A stretch of DNA of 64,000 nucleotides, taken from the NCBI RefSeq assembly GCF_009769385.1, contig NZ_VKAB01000008.1:124001-188000 (forward strand), read 5' to 3'. Below are positions 1-7,836 of this stretch, one piece after another. Within the stretch, counting starts at the first letter, position 1; every line of letters begins with the position of its first letter. The notes under the pieces were generated by a model that saw only the letters and a program-made list of their open reading frames with translations, did not search any database and was not told the DNA's origin. The stretch comes from Saccharothrix deserti. GTDB taxonomy: Bacteria; Actinomycetota; Actinomycetes; Mycobacteriales; Pseudonocardiaceae. The position numbers and the translations under genes were made by a program.

Positions 1-1
1 G

Positions 2-109
2 AGGCACATCGAGAGCGCTAGGCTTGCCTGGCAAAGGCTGTGTGCGTTGGCGATCTCGCCTGACGAGTCCGCAGGGCTGATCGCCAAGCTCATCGGCAAC
101 TTGACGTGA
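2..109 (+). CDS. C-terminal tail of a DUF5753-type XRE-family regulator (partial)
   Basis: The window opens inside a gene. The frame starting at base 2 is open and ends in LIGNLT followed by TGA (107-109). The 35 visible residues (RHIESARLAWQRLCALAISP at the start) resemble the extreme C-terminus of the DUF5753 effector domain found in actinobacterial helix-turn-helix regulators. The main support is context: these regulators are very commonly followed by a small DUF397 protein, as here. The DNA-binding N-terminus lies outside the window, so the assignment is an inference from the tail and the neighbour. Confidence 0.6.
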   Translation, partial: RHIESARLAWQRLCALAISPDESAGLIAKLIGNLT

Positions 110-126
110 AGCGAGGAGCGCATCCG

Positions 127-294
127 ATGGACCTCACCAACGCCACCTGGCGCAAGAGCAGCCGCAGCACCAGCCAGGCCAACTGCGTCGAGATCGCCCA
201 CGTCGCCAACCGCATCGCCGTTCGCGATTCGAAGAACCCCGACGGTCCGGTCCTCCTCTTCGGGAAGGTCGACTGGTCGGTCTTCAGCCGTTGA
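127..294 (+). CDS. DUF397 domain protein
   Basis: A 55-residue protein beginning MDLTNATWRKSSRS, with NCVEIAH and VAVRDSKNPDGPVL-like segments (here IAVRDSKNPDGPVL), the standard pattern of DUF397. DUF397 proteins in actinomycetes are encoded next to DUF5753/XRE regulators and often influence development or antibiotic production; the biochemical role is not settled. The ATG at 127 is chosen because GAGGAG (113-118) lies 8 nt upstream. An in-frame GTG at 106 overlaps the previous gene's TGA as GTGA and would add seven residues, so a coupled longer form is possible. Probably co-transcribed with the regulator gene. Confidence 0.9.
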   Translation: MDLTNATWRKSSRSTSQANCVEIAHVANRIAVRDSKNPDGPVLLFGKVDWSVFSR

Positions 295-327
295 CGCGGT
301 TACGTCGTGAAACGGGCCCCACGCTCC

Positions 328-333
328 TAGACT
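328..333 (+). promoter_or_regulatory. Putative -10 element (TAGACT) of a leaderless gene
   Basis: TAGACT ends 7 nt before the GTG start at 341, and no Shine-Dalgarno sequence lies between. This is the geometry expected for a leaderless actinobacterial transcript that begins at or next to the start codon. No convincing -35 box is visible at 16-19 nt. The same hexamer precedes deoC at a similar distance. Confidence 0.4.
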
Positions 334-340
334 CAGCGGT

Positions 341-988
341 GTGAGCGACGAGCTGGTGCCGGACCCCCGTCAGATGCGCGCCTCGGACGCCGACCGAGAG
401 AAGGTCGCCAGGGTGCTCCAGCAGGCGCACGGCGAAGGCCGGCTCGACCTGAACGAGCTGGACGAGCGCCTGGGCGCGGTCTACGCGGCGAAGACGTACG
501 GGGACCTCGTGCCGCTGACCGCCGACCTCGGCGTGCCGACGCCCGCCGTGATGCCGGTGCCGATCCAGCACAACGTGCCCGCTTCGCGCATCGGCGGAAC
601 GCCCGGCTCCACCGCCTCGTTCGCGTTCTGGTCGGGCGTGGAACGGCGGGGTGAGTGGGTCGTGCCGCCGACGCACACGGCGGTGGCGATCATGGGCGGC
701 GTCGAGCTGGACCTGACCAAGGCCCGGTTCGCGCAGGGCGAGACGACGATCAACGCCTACGCGTTCATGGGCGGGGTGGAGATCATCGTGCCCGAGGACA
801 TCACCATCCGGGTCGACGGCTTCGGCTTCATGGGCGCGTTCGAGGACGCCACGCACAAGGGCGCGCCGACCATCCCCGGCGGACCGGTCGTGCGCATCAC
901 GGGTTTCGCGATGATGGGCGCGGTCGAGGTGCGGCGGCCGAAAAAGAAGAAGATCAAGGACCGCCGCCACGACGAGCTGGAGAGCTAG
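341..988 (+). CDS. DUF1707 domain protein with LiaF-like C-terminus
   Basis: A 215-residue protein. The first 65 residues (ASDADREKVARVLQQAHGEG, then LDLNELDERLGAVYAAKTYGDL) are a textbook DUF1707 domain, a short helical module of actinobacterial membrane-associated proteins. Residues about 105-205 contain repeated G-rich strands (AIMGGVELDLTKA, YAFMGGVEIIVPEDI, GFGFMGAFED, GFAMMGAVEVRRP) like the DUF2154/LiaF C-terminal domain, a beta-helix-like fold linked in Firmicutes to cell-envelope stress signalling. There is no obvious membrane segment. The GTG start at 341 has a likely leaderless promoter rather than an RBS. The specific role is unknown. Confidence 0.85.
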   Translation: MSDELVPDPRQMRASDADREKVARVLQQAHGEGRLDLNELDERLGAVYAAKTYGDLVPLTADLGVPTPAVMPVPIQHNVPASRIGGTPGSTASFAFWSGVERRGEWVVPPTHTAVAIMGGVELDLTKARFAQGETTINAYAFMGGVEIIVPEDITIRVDGFGFMGAFEDATHKGAPTIPGGPVVRITGFAMMGAVEVRRPKKKKIKDRRHDELES

Positions 989-1122
989 TCGAGCGCCGGC
1001 GCGTCGCGACATCGAGCAGTTGACGCCTCTTCTCCCTGGTCATCAGGGCTGTTCGTCGGCTTCACGTGGGGTTACTCTTCGGCGTCCCCGCCGCCCGCCC
1101 CCTTGCGAAGCCGAACAGCCGA

Positions 1123-1509
1123 ATGACCAGTCCTGTGTTCGTCGACCCTTCCGGCCGCCGCCGGTGGGTCCTGCGCATCCTCATCGGCACGGCCGTGACG
1201 TGCGTGCTCGCCTACTTGACGCTGCTCGCCATCGCCCTGGCGGGCGGCCCGGTGAACCCGTCCGCGCTGCTGCCGATCCCGGACGTGGAGACGCCCGTCG
1301 TCACCACGACCACGGCGGTCACCACGACCACCGCCGGACAGGCCCCTGAGGGCACGACCTCGACAACCACCACCACGACCAGTGAAGACACGACCACCAC
1401 GACCGCCGGCACGACGACCACCACCACTGACCCGAGGCCGTCGCAGGCCCGCCGCTCCGAACCGCCGCCGGGCGCGTCGAACCGGCCGACGTCCGTCGGC
1501 AGGGGCTGA
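1123..1509 (+). CDS. Small membrane protein with Thr-rich tail
   Basis: From the ATG at 1123 this is a 128-residue protein: a short basic cytoplasmic segment (RRRWVLR), one transmembrane helix (LIGTAVTCVLAYLTLLAIAL) and a low-complexity outside tail dominated by Thr with Asp/Glu/Pro, ending RPTSVGRG. No enzymatic motif is visible. Its TGA overlaps the ATG of the next gene (TGATG at 1507-1511), so it is translationally coupled to the deacetylase-glycosyltransferase and may assist that envelope enzyme. An in-frame ATG at 1066 would add 19 residues. The Thr tract is encoded by ACC/ACG/ACA repeats that could change length. Confidence 0.7.
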   Translation: MTSPVFVDPSGRRRWVLRILIGTAVTCVLAYLTLLAIALAGGPVNPSALLPIPDVETPVVTTTTAVTTTTAGQAPEGTTSTTTTTTSEDTTTTTAGTTTTTTDPRPSQARRSEPPPGASNRPTSVGRG

Positions 1510-3692
1510 TGCGCGCCCACCTGCCGTCACCGCGCGCGCACTGGCTGTTGTTGGCGTTGTCCCTGGTCGTCCTGCTCGGCCTGCTGATGCTCGACGTCCT
1601 GGTGGTGCAGCGGGTCGGCCAGGGCGAGGCGCCGTCGGCCGGACCGGCGGACCAGGTGCCCGAGTCGGTGCGCACGGGCGGTCCGCTGCTCGGCTCGAAC
1701 GTCAACGGCCTGACGTCCCGGGCCGTGCCGGACGGCACGGTGGTGCTCACGTTCGACGACGGTCCCGACCCGCGCTGGACGCCGCAGGTTCTGGATGTGT
1801 TGCGGCGCAACGACGTCAAGGCGACGTTCTTCGTGACCGGTGTCGCCGCGGCCCGTTATCCGGACCTGGTCGAGCGGATGGCCGGCGAGGGTCACGAGGT
1901 CGGCCTGCACACGTTCACGCACGTCGACCTCGGCACGGTCGGTCAAGGCCGCACGGCGGTGGAACTGGGCCAGACGCAGCTCGTGGTGGCCGCTTCGACG
2001 GGCCGGGCGAGCACGCTCGTGCGGCCGCCGTACTCGTCGAGCGCGAACGCGTTGGACAACGAGGACCTGGCCTCCGTCGAACGCATGATCGCCTCCGGGC
2101 ACCTGGTGCTGCTGTCCACCCACGACACGGAGGACTGGCGCAACCCCGGCGTGGACGCGATCGTCGCCGCGGCCACGCCCGCCGACCAGCGCGGCGCGGT
2201 GGTGCTGGCGCACGACGGCGGCGGTGACCGGTCGCAGACCGTCGCGGCCATGGAGCGGCTGATCCCGGCGCTGCGCGAGCAGGGCCGCCGGTTCCGCACG
2301 GCGAGCGACGCGTTGGGCGTGCCGACCGCCCGGTCGGCGAGCTTCGCCGAGCAGGCCGAGGGCACGGCGGTGTCGCTCGCCGTGCGCGCCGCCGCCGCGA
2401 CCACCGAGCTGGTGAACTGGCTGGTCGTCGTCTCCAGCGTGTTGGCGCTGCTGCGCGCGGCCCTGTTGCTCAGCACCACCGGCATCCACGCGCGCCGCAC
2501 CCGCAACGTCGGCCGGCACGTGCGGCGGCTGCGCCGTCAACCCGTGACCGTGCTGGTGCCCGCGTACAACGAGGAAGCGGGCATCGAGGCGACCCTCCGC
2601 ACGATCCTGGCGAGCACCGCCGACGTGCGGGTGATCGTGGTGGACGACGGTTCCACGGACCGCACCAGCGAGGTCGTCCGGTCGCTGGACCTGCCGGGGG
2701 TGGAGCTGATCCGGCAGGTCAACGCGGGCAAGGCCGCCGCGTTGAACACCGGCCTGCGGCACTGCCGCACCGAGCTGGTGGTGATGGTGGACGGCGACAC
2801 GGTGCTGGAGCCGGACACCGTGGCCGAGCTGGTGGAGCCGTTCGCCGATCCCGATGTGGGTGCGGTGTCCGGCAACGCGAAGGTCGGCAACCGGGACGGG
2901 CTGCTGGGGCGTTGGCAGCACATCGAGTACGTGATCGGCTTCAACCTCGACCGGCGGATGTACGACGTGATGGAGTGCATGCCCACCGTGCCCGGTGCCG
3001 TCGGCGGGTTCCGGTTGAGCGCGTTGCGGCAGGTCGGGGGCGTGCCCGAGGACACGTTGGCCGAGGACACCGACCTCACGATGGCGCTGGAGCGCGCGGG
3101 CTGGGCCGTCACGTACCGCGAATCGGCCCGCGCGTGGACCGAGGCGCCGTCGACGCTGGGGCAGCTGTGGCGTCAGCGCTATCGCTGGTGCTACGGGACG
3201 CTCCAGGCGATGTGGAAGCACCGGGGTGCGGTGCGTGAGCGCGGTCTGGGCGGGCGGCTGGGCCGGCGCGGTCTGCCGTACCTGGCGCTGTACCAGGTCG
3301 TGCTGCCGGTGTTGGCGCCGGTGATCGACGTGTACGCGCTGCTCAGCCTGTTCACCGATCCGGTGCGCGGCGCCGCGGCGTGGCTGGGGTTCCTGGTGCT
3401 GCAACTCGTGCCGGCGGTGATCGCGTTCCGGCTGGACCGGGAACGCCTGCGGCCGTTGTGGGCGGTGGCCCTCCAGCCGATCGTCTACCGGCAGTTGATG
3501 TACCTGGTGGTGATCCAGTCCGTGATCACGGCCGTCGCGGGCGCGCGCCTGCCGTGGCAGAAGCTCAAGCGCACCGGCACGGCGGCCCAACACGCCCCCG
3601 AACTCGCACCCGACGCCGAGATCACCAAACCCCTCCACCCCCGGCGAGGGGCCGTCGAGGACGAGGTCACGAAACCCCTTCGCGTGAGCTGA
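1509..3692 (+). CDS. Polysaccharide deacetylase - family 2 glycosyltransferase fusion
   Basis: A 727-residue bifunctional membrane protein. An N-terminal membrane anchor (WLLLALSLVVLLGLLMLDVL) precedes a NodB-type deacetylase domain (about 70-255): VVLTFDDGPDP with the catalytic/metal Asp pair, HTFTH metal ligands and RPPYSSS. After another helix a processive GT2 domain runs from about 340 to 585: VTVLVPAYNEEAG, VIVVDDGSTDRT, VMVDGDTVL (the DxD), AEDTDL and the product-binding QRYRW. Multiple C-terminal membrane helices follow. GT2 enzymes of this type polymerise and export beta-linked aminosugar polymers such as chitin-, PNAG- or hyaluronan-like chains; the fused deacetylase would trim acetyl groups outside. 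The polymer here is unknown. Translation is coupled to the upstream membrane protein. Confidence 0.92.
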   Translation: MRAHLPSPRAHWLLLALSLVVLLGLLMLDVLVVQRVGQGEAPSAGPADQVPESVRTGGPLLGSNVNGLTSRAVPDGTVVLTFDDGPDPRWTPQVLDVLRRNDVKATFFVTGVAAARYPDLVERMAGEGHEVGLHTFTHVDLGTVGQGRTAVELGQTQLVVAASTGRASTLVRPPYSSSANALDNEDLASVERMIASGHLVLLSTHDTEDWRNPGVDAIVAAATPADQRGAVVLAHDGGGDRSQTVAAMERLIPALREQGRRFRTASDALGVPTARSASFAEQAEGTAVSLAVRAAAATTELVNWLVVVSSVLALLRAALLLSTTGIHARRTRNVGRHVRRLRRQPVTVLVPAYNEEAGIEATLRTILASTADVRVIVVDDGSTDRTSEVVRSLDLPGVELIRQVNAGKAAALNTGLRHCRTELVVMVDGDTVLEPDTVAELVEPFADPDVGAVSGNAKVGNRDGLLGRWQHIEYVIGFNLDRRMYDVMECMPTVPGAVGGFRLSALRQVGGVPEDTLAEDTDLTMALERAGWAVTYRESARAWTEAPSTLGQLWRQRYRWCYGTLQAMWKHRGAVRERGLGGRLGRRGLPYLALYQVVLPVLAPVIDVYALLSLFTDPVRGAAAWLGFLVLQLVPAVIAFRLDRERLRPLWAVALQPIVYRQLMYLVVIQSVITAVAGARLPWQKLKRTGTAAQHAPELAPDAEITKPLHPRRGAVEDEVTKPLRVS

Positions 3693-3701
3693 CGAAGGCC
3701 G

Positions 3702-3769
3702 ATGCTTCGCAGGGGTCCCCGCCCAGGGGAACCCTGATCTTGAGTCTGCCGGCTGGGACCGACAATTCG
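3702..3769. repeat. Copy 1 of a dispersed intergenic repeat
   Basis: A segment of about 67 bp with the core GGGGTCCCCGCCCAGGGGAA followed by TCTGCCGGCTGGGACCGACA is closely matched at 21782-21847 in the same orientation, with only scattered differences plus one or two single-base gaps. The CCCC/GGGG arms can form a hairpin. Both copies lie outside genes, which suggests a mobile or REP-like family rather than a coding element. Confidence 0.75.
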
Positions 3770-3982
3770 AGGCGACCGGGTGCGGCCTGTGGACAAGTGC
3801 GGAACACGCCTCGCGGGCCACAGCGGTGCCGATCGGTTGCGCCGATCGATCTCCCGTCATTGCGGTCCGGCGTCGGCGGGACGAGTTGGAACGGCTGTGC
3901 CGGAAGCCGGTCGCGCGGACCGTGCCGAAACAGCCGGTCGAACGCCTTCCGCAGCACGTCTGACCTGCCCTGAGTCACCGAC

Positions 3983-4012
3983 TTAGGACGGCCGTCCCAT
4001 TCCGCCTAGACT
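3983..4012 (+). promoter_or_regulatory. Putative deoC promoter, leaderless type
   Basis: TTAGGA (3983-3988) and TAGACT (4007-4012) are 18 nt apart, a fair match to the housekeeping -35/-10 pattern. The ATG of deoC begins only 7 nt after the -10, and no RBS is present, implying a leaderless transcript. The remaining 327-bp gap after the previous gene contains the dispersed repeat and no convincing ORF. Confidence 0.45.
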
Positions 4013-4019
4013 CGGCGAC

Positions 4020-4985
4020 ATGGCTGCTCCAACGACATCGCCGTCGCTACCCCCGGCGCTCGCGGACGCCGTCCGCGACGACGCGTCGCTGCGGCGGTTC
4101 CTGCACGGACTGCCCGGTGTTGACCAGGTCGGCGTCGAACAGCGCGCGGCCGGTCTGGGCACCCGCAGCATCAAGAAGGCCAGCAAGATGTGGGCCATCG
4201 ACACCGCCATCAGCATGGTCGACCTGACCACGCTGGAAGGCGCGGACACGCACGGCAAGGTCCGGTCGCTGGCCGCGAAGGCCCGCCGGCCCGACCCGGA
4301 GCGCCCGGACGTGCCGAAGGTCGCCGCCGTCTGCGTGTACCCGGACATGGTCGAGACCGCCGTCAAGGAACTCGAAGGCACCGGCATCAACATCGCCAGC
4401 GTCGCCACCGCGTTCCCCTCCGGCCGGTCGAGCCTGAAGGTGAAGCTGGAGGACACCGCCTACGCCGTCGACGCGGGCGCCACCGAGATCGACATGGTGA
4501 TCGACCGGGGCGCGTTCCTGTCCGGCCGCTACGGGCAGGTGTTCGACGAGATCGTGCAGGTCAAGCACGCCTGCGGGGACGCGCACCTCAAGGTCATCCT
4601 GGAGACCGGCGAGCTGGCCACCTACGACAACGTGCGCCGCGCGTCGTGGCTCGGCCTGCTCGCGGGCGGCGATTTCATCAAGACGTCCACCGGCAAGGTG
4701 TCGCCCGCCGCGACGCTGCCGGTCACGCACGTGATGCTGCAAGCCGTCCGCGACTGGCACACCCAGACGGGCGAACACCGAGGCGTGAAGCCGGCCGGCG
4801 GCATCCGCACCACCAAGGACGCGATCAAGTACCTGGTCGCGGTGCACGAGGTCGCGGGACCGGAGTGGCTCACCGCGGACCTGTTCCGGTTCGGCGCATC
4901 CACGCTGCTCAACGACCTGCTGATGCAGCGGCGCACCCAGTTGGAAGGCCACTACAGCGGCCCCGATTACGTGACGGTGGACTGA
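4020..4985 (+). CDS. deoC: Deoxyribose-phosphate aldolase
   Basis: A 321-residue class I aldolase that cleaves 2-deoxyribose 5-phosphate to glyceraldehyde 3-phosphate and acetaldehyde, the last step of deoxynucleoside catabolism. The Schiff-base lysine lies in GGDFIKTSTGK (K221), the second catalytic lysine in VKPAGGIR (K258), and the catalytic Asp in TEIDMVID (D159). It is of the longer actinobacterial type with about 50 extra N-terminal residues. The start is the ATG just downstream of a TAGACT -10. Two aldehyde dehydrogenase genes follow within 1 nt and with an 8-nt overlap, forming an operon that would oxidise the acetaldehyde product. It links functionally to add, cdd and deoA at 18.8-23.1 kb. 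Confidence 0.96.
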   Translation: MAAPTTSPSLPPALADAVRDDASLRRFLHGLPGVDQVGVEQRAAGLGTRSIKKASKMWAIDTAISMVDLTTLEGADTHGKVRSLAAKARRPDPERPDVPKVAAVCVYPDMVETAVKELEGTGINIASVATAFPSGRSSLKVKLEDTAYAVDAGATEIDMVIDRGAFLSGRYGQVFDEIVQVKHACGDAHLKVILETGELATYDNVRRASWLGLLAGGDFIKTSTGKVSPAATLPVTHVMLQAVRDWHTQTGEHRGVKPAGGIRTTKDAIKYLVAVHEVAGPEWLTADLFRFGASTLLNDLLMQRRTQLEGHYSGPDYVTVD

Positions 4986-4986
4986 C

Positions 4987-6414
4987 ATGTGGGAATACGC
5001 GCCCGCGCCCGAATCGCGGGACATCGCGAACCTCAAGCCGAACTACCGGATGTTCATCGACGGCCAGTTCGTCGAGGGCGCCGGTGAGCCGCTGAAGACG
5101 GTCAACCCCGGCACGGAGGAGGTGCTGGCCGAGGTCAGCACGGCCGCGCCGGCGGACGTGGACAAGGCGGTGAAGGCCGCGCGCCGCGCCTACGACCGCG
5201 TCTGGGGCAGGATGCCCGGCTCCGAGCGCGCCAAGTACATCTTCCGCATCGCCCGGCTCATCCAGGAGCGCGGGCGGGAGCTGGCGGTGCTGGAGTCGTT
5301 GGACAACGGCAAGCCCATCAAGGAATCGCGTGACGTGGACGTGCCCACGGCCGCCGCGCACTTCTTCTACCACGCGGGCTGGGCGGACAAGCTCGGTTAC
5401 GCGGGCTACGGTCCCGACCCGAAGCCGCTGGGCGTGGCCGGTCAGGTGATCCCGTGGAACTTCCCGCTGATGATGGCGGCGTGGAAGATCGCGCCCGCGC
5501 TGGCCTGCGGCAACACCGTGGTGCTCAAGCCCGCCGAGACGACGCCGCTGACCGCGCTGGTGCTGGCGGAGATCATCCAGCAGGCCGACCTGCCACCCGG
5601 TGTGGTGAACATCCTCGCCGGAGCGGGTGACGTCGGCGCGGCGGTCACCTCGCACCCGGACGTGGACAAGGTCGCGTTCACCGGTTCGACCGAGGTCGGC
5701 AAGATCATCCAGCGGCAGCTGGCGGGCACCGGCCGCAAGCTCACCCTGGAACTGGGCGGCAAGGCGGCGAACATCGTGTTCGACGACGCGCCGCTGGACC
5801 AGGCGGTCGAGGGCATCGTCAACGGCATCTTCTTCAACCAGGGCCACGTGTGCTGCGCGGGTTCCCGGCTGCTGGTGCAGGAATCGGTGGCCGACGAGCT
5901 GCTGGAGAAGCTGCACGCCCGCGTGTCCACGCTGCGCGTCGGCGACCCGTTGGACAAGAACACCGACGTCGGCGCGATCAACTCGCGCGAGCAGCTGACG
6001 AAGATCCAGCAGCTGGTCGAGTCGGGTGACGCCGAGGGCGCGGAGCGGTGGACGTCCGCGTGCCCGTTGCCGGACAAGGGTTTCTACTTCGCGCCGACCG
6101 TGTTCTCCAACGTGTCGCAGGCGATGCGGATCGCCCGCGAGGAGATCTTCGGGCCGGTGCTGTCGGTGCTCACGTTCCGCACCCCGGACGAGGCGGTGGC
6201 CAAGGCGAACAACACGCCGTACGGGCTGTCCGCGGGCATCTGGACCGAGAAGGGGTCGCGCATCCTGTGGGCGGCGCAGAAGATGCGCGCCGGCGTGGTG
6301 TGGGCCAACACGTTCAACCGCTTCGACCCGACCGCCCCGTTCGGCGGCTACCAGGAGTCGGGCTTCGGCCGCGAGGGCGGTCGCACCGGGCTGGAGGCGT
6401 ACCTCGATGTCTGA
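4987..6414 (+). CDS. NAD(P)+-dependent aldehyde dehydrogenase
   Basis: A 475-residue full-length ALDH. Visible motifs: VIPWNFPLMM and KPAETTPLTA (cofactor site), FTGSTEVGK (Rossmann loop), LELGGKAANIVFDD with the general base E255, and NQGHVCCAGSR with catalytic Cys289; EEIFGPVL and the C-terminal PFGGYQESGFGREGG are also intact. It starts one base after the deoC stop, so it very probably oxidises the acetaldehyde released by DeoC, or a related aldehyde; substrate assignment is by context. Its end overlaps the next gene by 8 nt. Confidence 0.93.
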   Translation: MWEYAPAPESRDIANLKPNYRMFIDGQFVEGAGEPLKTVNPGTEEVLAEVSTAAPADVDKAVKAARRAYDRVWGRMPGSERAKYIFRIARLIQERGRELAVLESLDNGKPIKESRDVDVPTAAAHFFYHAGWADKLGYAGYGPDPKPLGVAGQVIPWNFPLMMAAWKIAPALACGNTVVLKPAETTPLTALVLAEIIQQADLPPGVVNILAGAGDVGAAVTSHPDVDKVAFTGSTEVGKIIQRQLAGTGRKLTLELGGKAANIVFDDAPLDQAVEGIVNGIFFNQGHVCCAGSRLLVQESVADELLEKLHARVSTLRVGDPLDKNTDVGAINSREQLTKIQQLVESGDAEGAERWTSACPLPDKGFYFAPTVFSNVSQAMRIAREEIFGPVLSVLTFRTPDEAVAKANNTPYGLSAGIWTEKGSRILWAAQKMRAGVVWANTFNRFDPTAPFGGYQESGFGREGGRTGLEAYLDV

Positions 6415-7270
6415 TCGGATCTCGGTCGCGAAGACGTACAAGCTCTACATCGGCGGCGCGTTCCCGCGGTCGGAGTCGGGGCGGTCGTACCCGGTGGTCG
6501 ACGCGAAGGGCGCGTTCCTGGCCAACGCGGCGCAGGGTTCGCGCAAGGACGCCCGGGACGCGGTCGCGGCGGCGCGCAAGGCGTTCCCCGGCTGGTCGGG
6601 TGCGACGGCGTACAACCGCGGGCAGGTGCTGTACCGGGTGGCCGAGGTGTTGGAGGGCCGGCGGGAGCAGTTCATCACCGAGGTGGCCGCGTCCGAGGGC
6701 GTCGCGGTGAAGAAGGCGCAGTCGCTGGTGGACGCGGCGATCGACCGGTGGGTCTGGTACGCGGGGTGGACCGACAAGGTCGCCACCGTGCTGGGCGGGG
6801 CGAACCCGGTGGCCGGGCCGTACTTCTCGTTCTCGTTGCCGGAGCCGACGGGTGTGGTCGCGGTGCTCGCGCCGCAGCAGTCGTCGTTGCTGGGGCTGAT
6901 CAGCGTGGTGGCGCCGGTGATCGCGACCGGCAACACGGCGGTGGTCGTCAGCTCGCAGGACCGGCCGTTGCCCGCGGTGACGTTGTCGGAGGTGCTGGCG
7001 ACGTCCGACCTGCCCGGTGGCGTGGTGAACGTGCTGACCGGGCGTACGGCGGAGATCGCGCCGTGGCTGGCGTCGCACGCGGACGTGAACGCGCTCGACC
7101 TGACCGGTGCGCCGGAGTCGACGCGGGCTGATCTGGAGCGGTCGGCGGCCGGGACGGTGAAGCGCGTGCTGCGGGCGCGTCCTTCGGAGGACTTCACCCG
7201 CGAGCCGGACTTGGCCCGGCTGCGGGCGTTCCTGGAGACGAAGACGGTCTGGCACCCGATGGGTGTCTAA
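6407..7270 (+). CDS. Truncated aldehyde dehydrogenase-like protein lacking the catalytic domain
   Basis: A 287-residue protein starting MSDRISVAKTYKLYIGGAFP at an ATG inside the end of the previous gene. It aligns with the N-terminal cofactor-binding half of ALDHs (YPVVDAKGAFLANAAQGSRK, WYAGWTDK, EPTGVVAVLAPQ, GNTAVVVSSQ, GGVVNVLTG) but diverges after the position of the GS-TEVG loop (here LTGAPESTRADLERSA). It ends about 190 residues short, with no LELGGK glutamate and no catalytic cysteine. It has an ordinary stop and no remnant of a lost second half, because the next gene runs convergently from 7267. It therefore looks like a stable non-catalytic paralogue, perhaps a partner subunit of the full-length enzyme. 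That role is inferred. Confidence 0.85.
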   Translation: MSDRISVAKTYKLYIGGAFPRSESGRSYPVVDAKGAFLANAAQGSRKDARDAVAAARKAFPGWSGATAYNRGQVLYRVAEVLEGRREQFITEVAASEGVAVKKAQSLVDAAIDRWVWYAGWTDKVATVLGGANPVAGPYFSFSLPEPTGVVAVLAPQQSSLLGLISVVAPVIATGNTAVVVSSQDRPLPAVTLSEVLATSDLPGGVVNVLTGRTAEIAPWLASHADVNALDLTGAPESTRADLERSAAGTVKRVLRARPSEDFTREPDLARLRAFLETKTVWHPMGV

Positions 7271-7836
7271 CGGCGGCAGCCGAACACGCTGTAGGCGAGC
7301 AGGCCGGTGCAGCCGAGCACGACCGCGGTGACGGTGGCCGAGGTGGTGTCGGCGGGTTGCACCGGCCAGCTCAGCAGGCGGCTGAGCCAGTGGTCGTCGC
7401 CGGGTGGGACGACGAGGGTGATGCCGGTCCAGCCGATCGGCAACGCCCAGGCGGCGCGTGCGCCGAACAGCAGTGCGCCCCAGGCCGCCAGGCCGCCGAG
7501 GCCGATGACGTCGCGGAGCACGAAGGCGTCCGGTGCCAGCGGGTACGCCACCAGGCCCACGGCGAGCAGCAGTGCGGTGACGAACGTGCCGCCGAACAGC
7601 AGGTGCGCGGCCCGACGGGGTGGCCAGCCGAACGCGGCCGTGCGGTCGAGCCCCAGGTCGTGCCCGCCCAGGCCGGTGGCGAGGGCGGCGACCCCGATGG
7701 CCGCGGCGAACGCGGCCAGGTGCGGGCTGCCGTCCGGCTGGGCGACGGCGGCCAGTGCCGCCACCCCGACCACCACGGCGGCGGCCGACGCCGGGATCTG
7801 CCGGGCGCGGGCGTAGAGGAACAGCCAGCGGTTCAC
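7267..7836 (-). CDS. Multi-pass membrane protein at the end of the ABC operon
   Basis: A 189-residue hydrophobic protein beginning VNRWLFLYARARQIPASAA with about five transmembrane helices (AAVVVGVAALAAV, AAFAAAIGVAALATGL, FGGTFVTALLLAVGLVAYPL, GLGGLAAWGALLFG, TVTAVVLGCTGLLAYSVF). I recognise no family. The GTG at 7836 overlaps the upstream TGA as GTGA, so it is translationally coupled to the large membrane protein before it. It is probably a second membrane component of the exporter encoded upstream. Its 3' end overlaps the convergent ALDH-like gene by 4 nt. Confidence 0.75.
   Translation of the reverse strand: MNRWLFLYARARQIPASAAAVVVGVAALAAVAQPDGSPHLAAFAAAIGVAALATGLGGHDLGLDRTAAFGWPPRRAAHLLFGGTFVTALLLAVGLVAYPLAPDAFVLRDVIGLGGLAAWGALLFGARAAWALPIGWTGITLVVPPGDDHWLSRLLSWPVQPADTTSATVTAVVLGCTGLLAYSVFGCRR

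Noticed and set aside
1527..3860. Minus-strand ORF of 777 codons opposite the deacetylase-glycosyltransferase
   Set aside because: Mirror frame; the plus strand carries intact NodB and GT2 motifs.
6407..7270. Frameshifted full-length ALDH
   Set aside because: No ALDH C-terminal motifs (LELGGK, GQxCxAGSR) are found in any frame downstream before or across the convergent gene.
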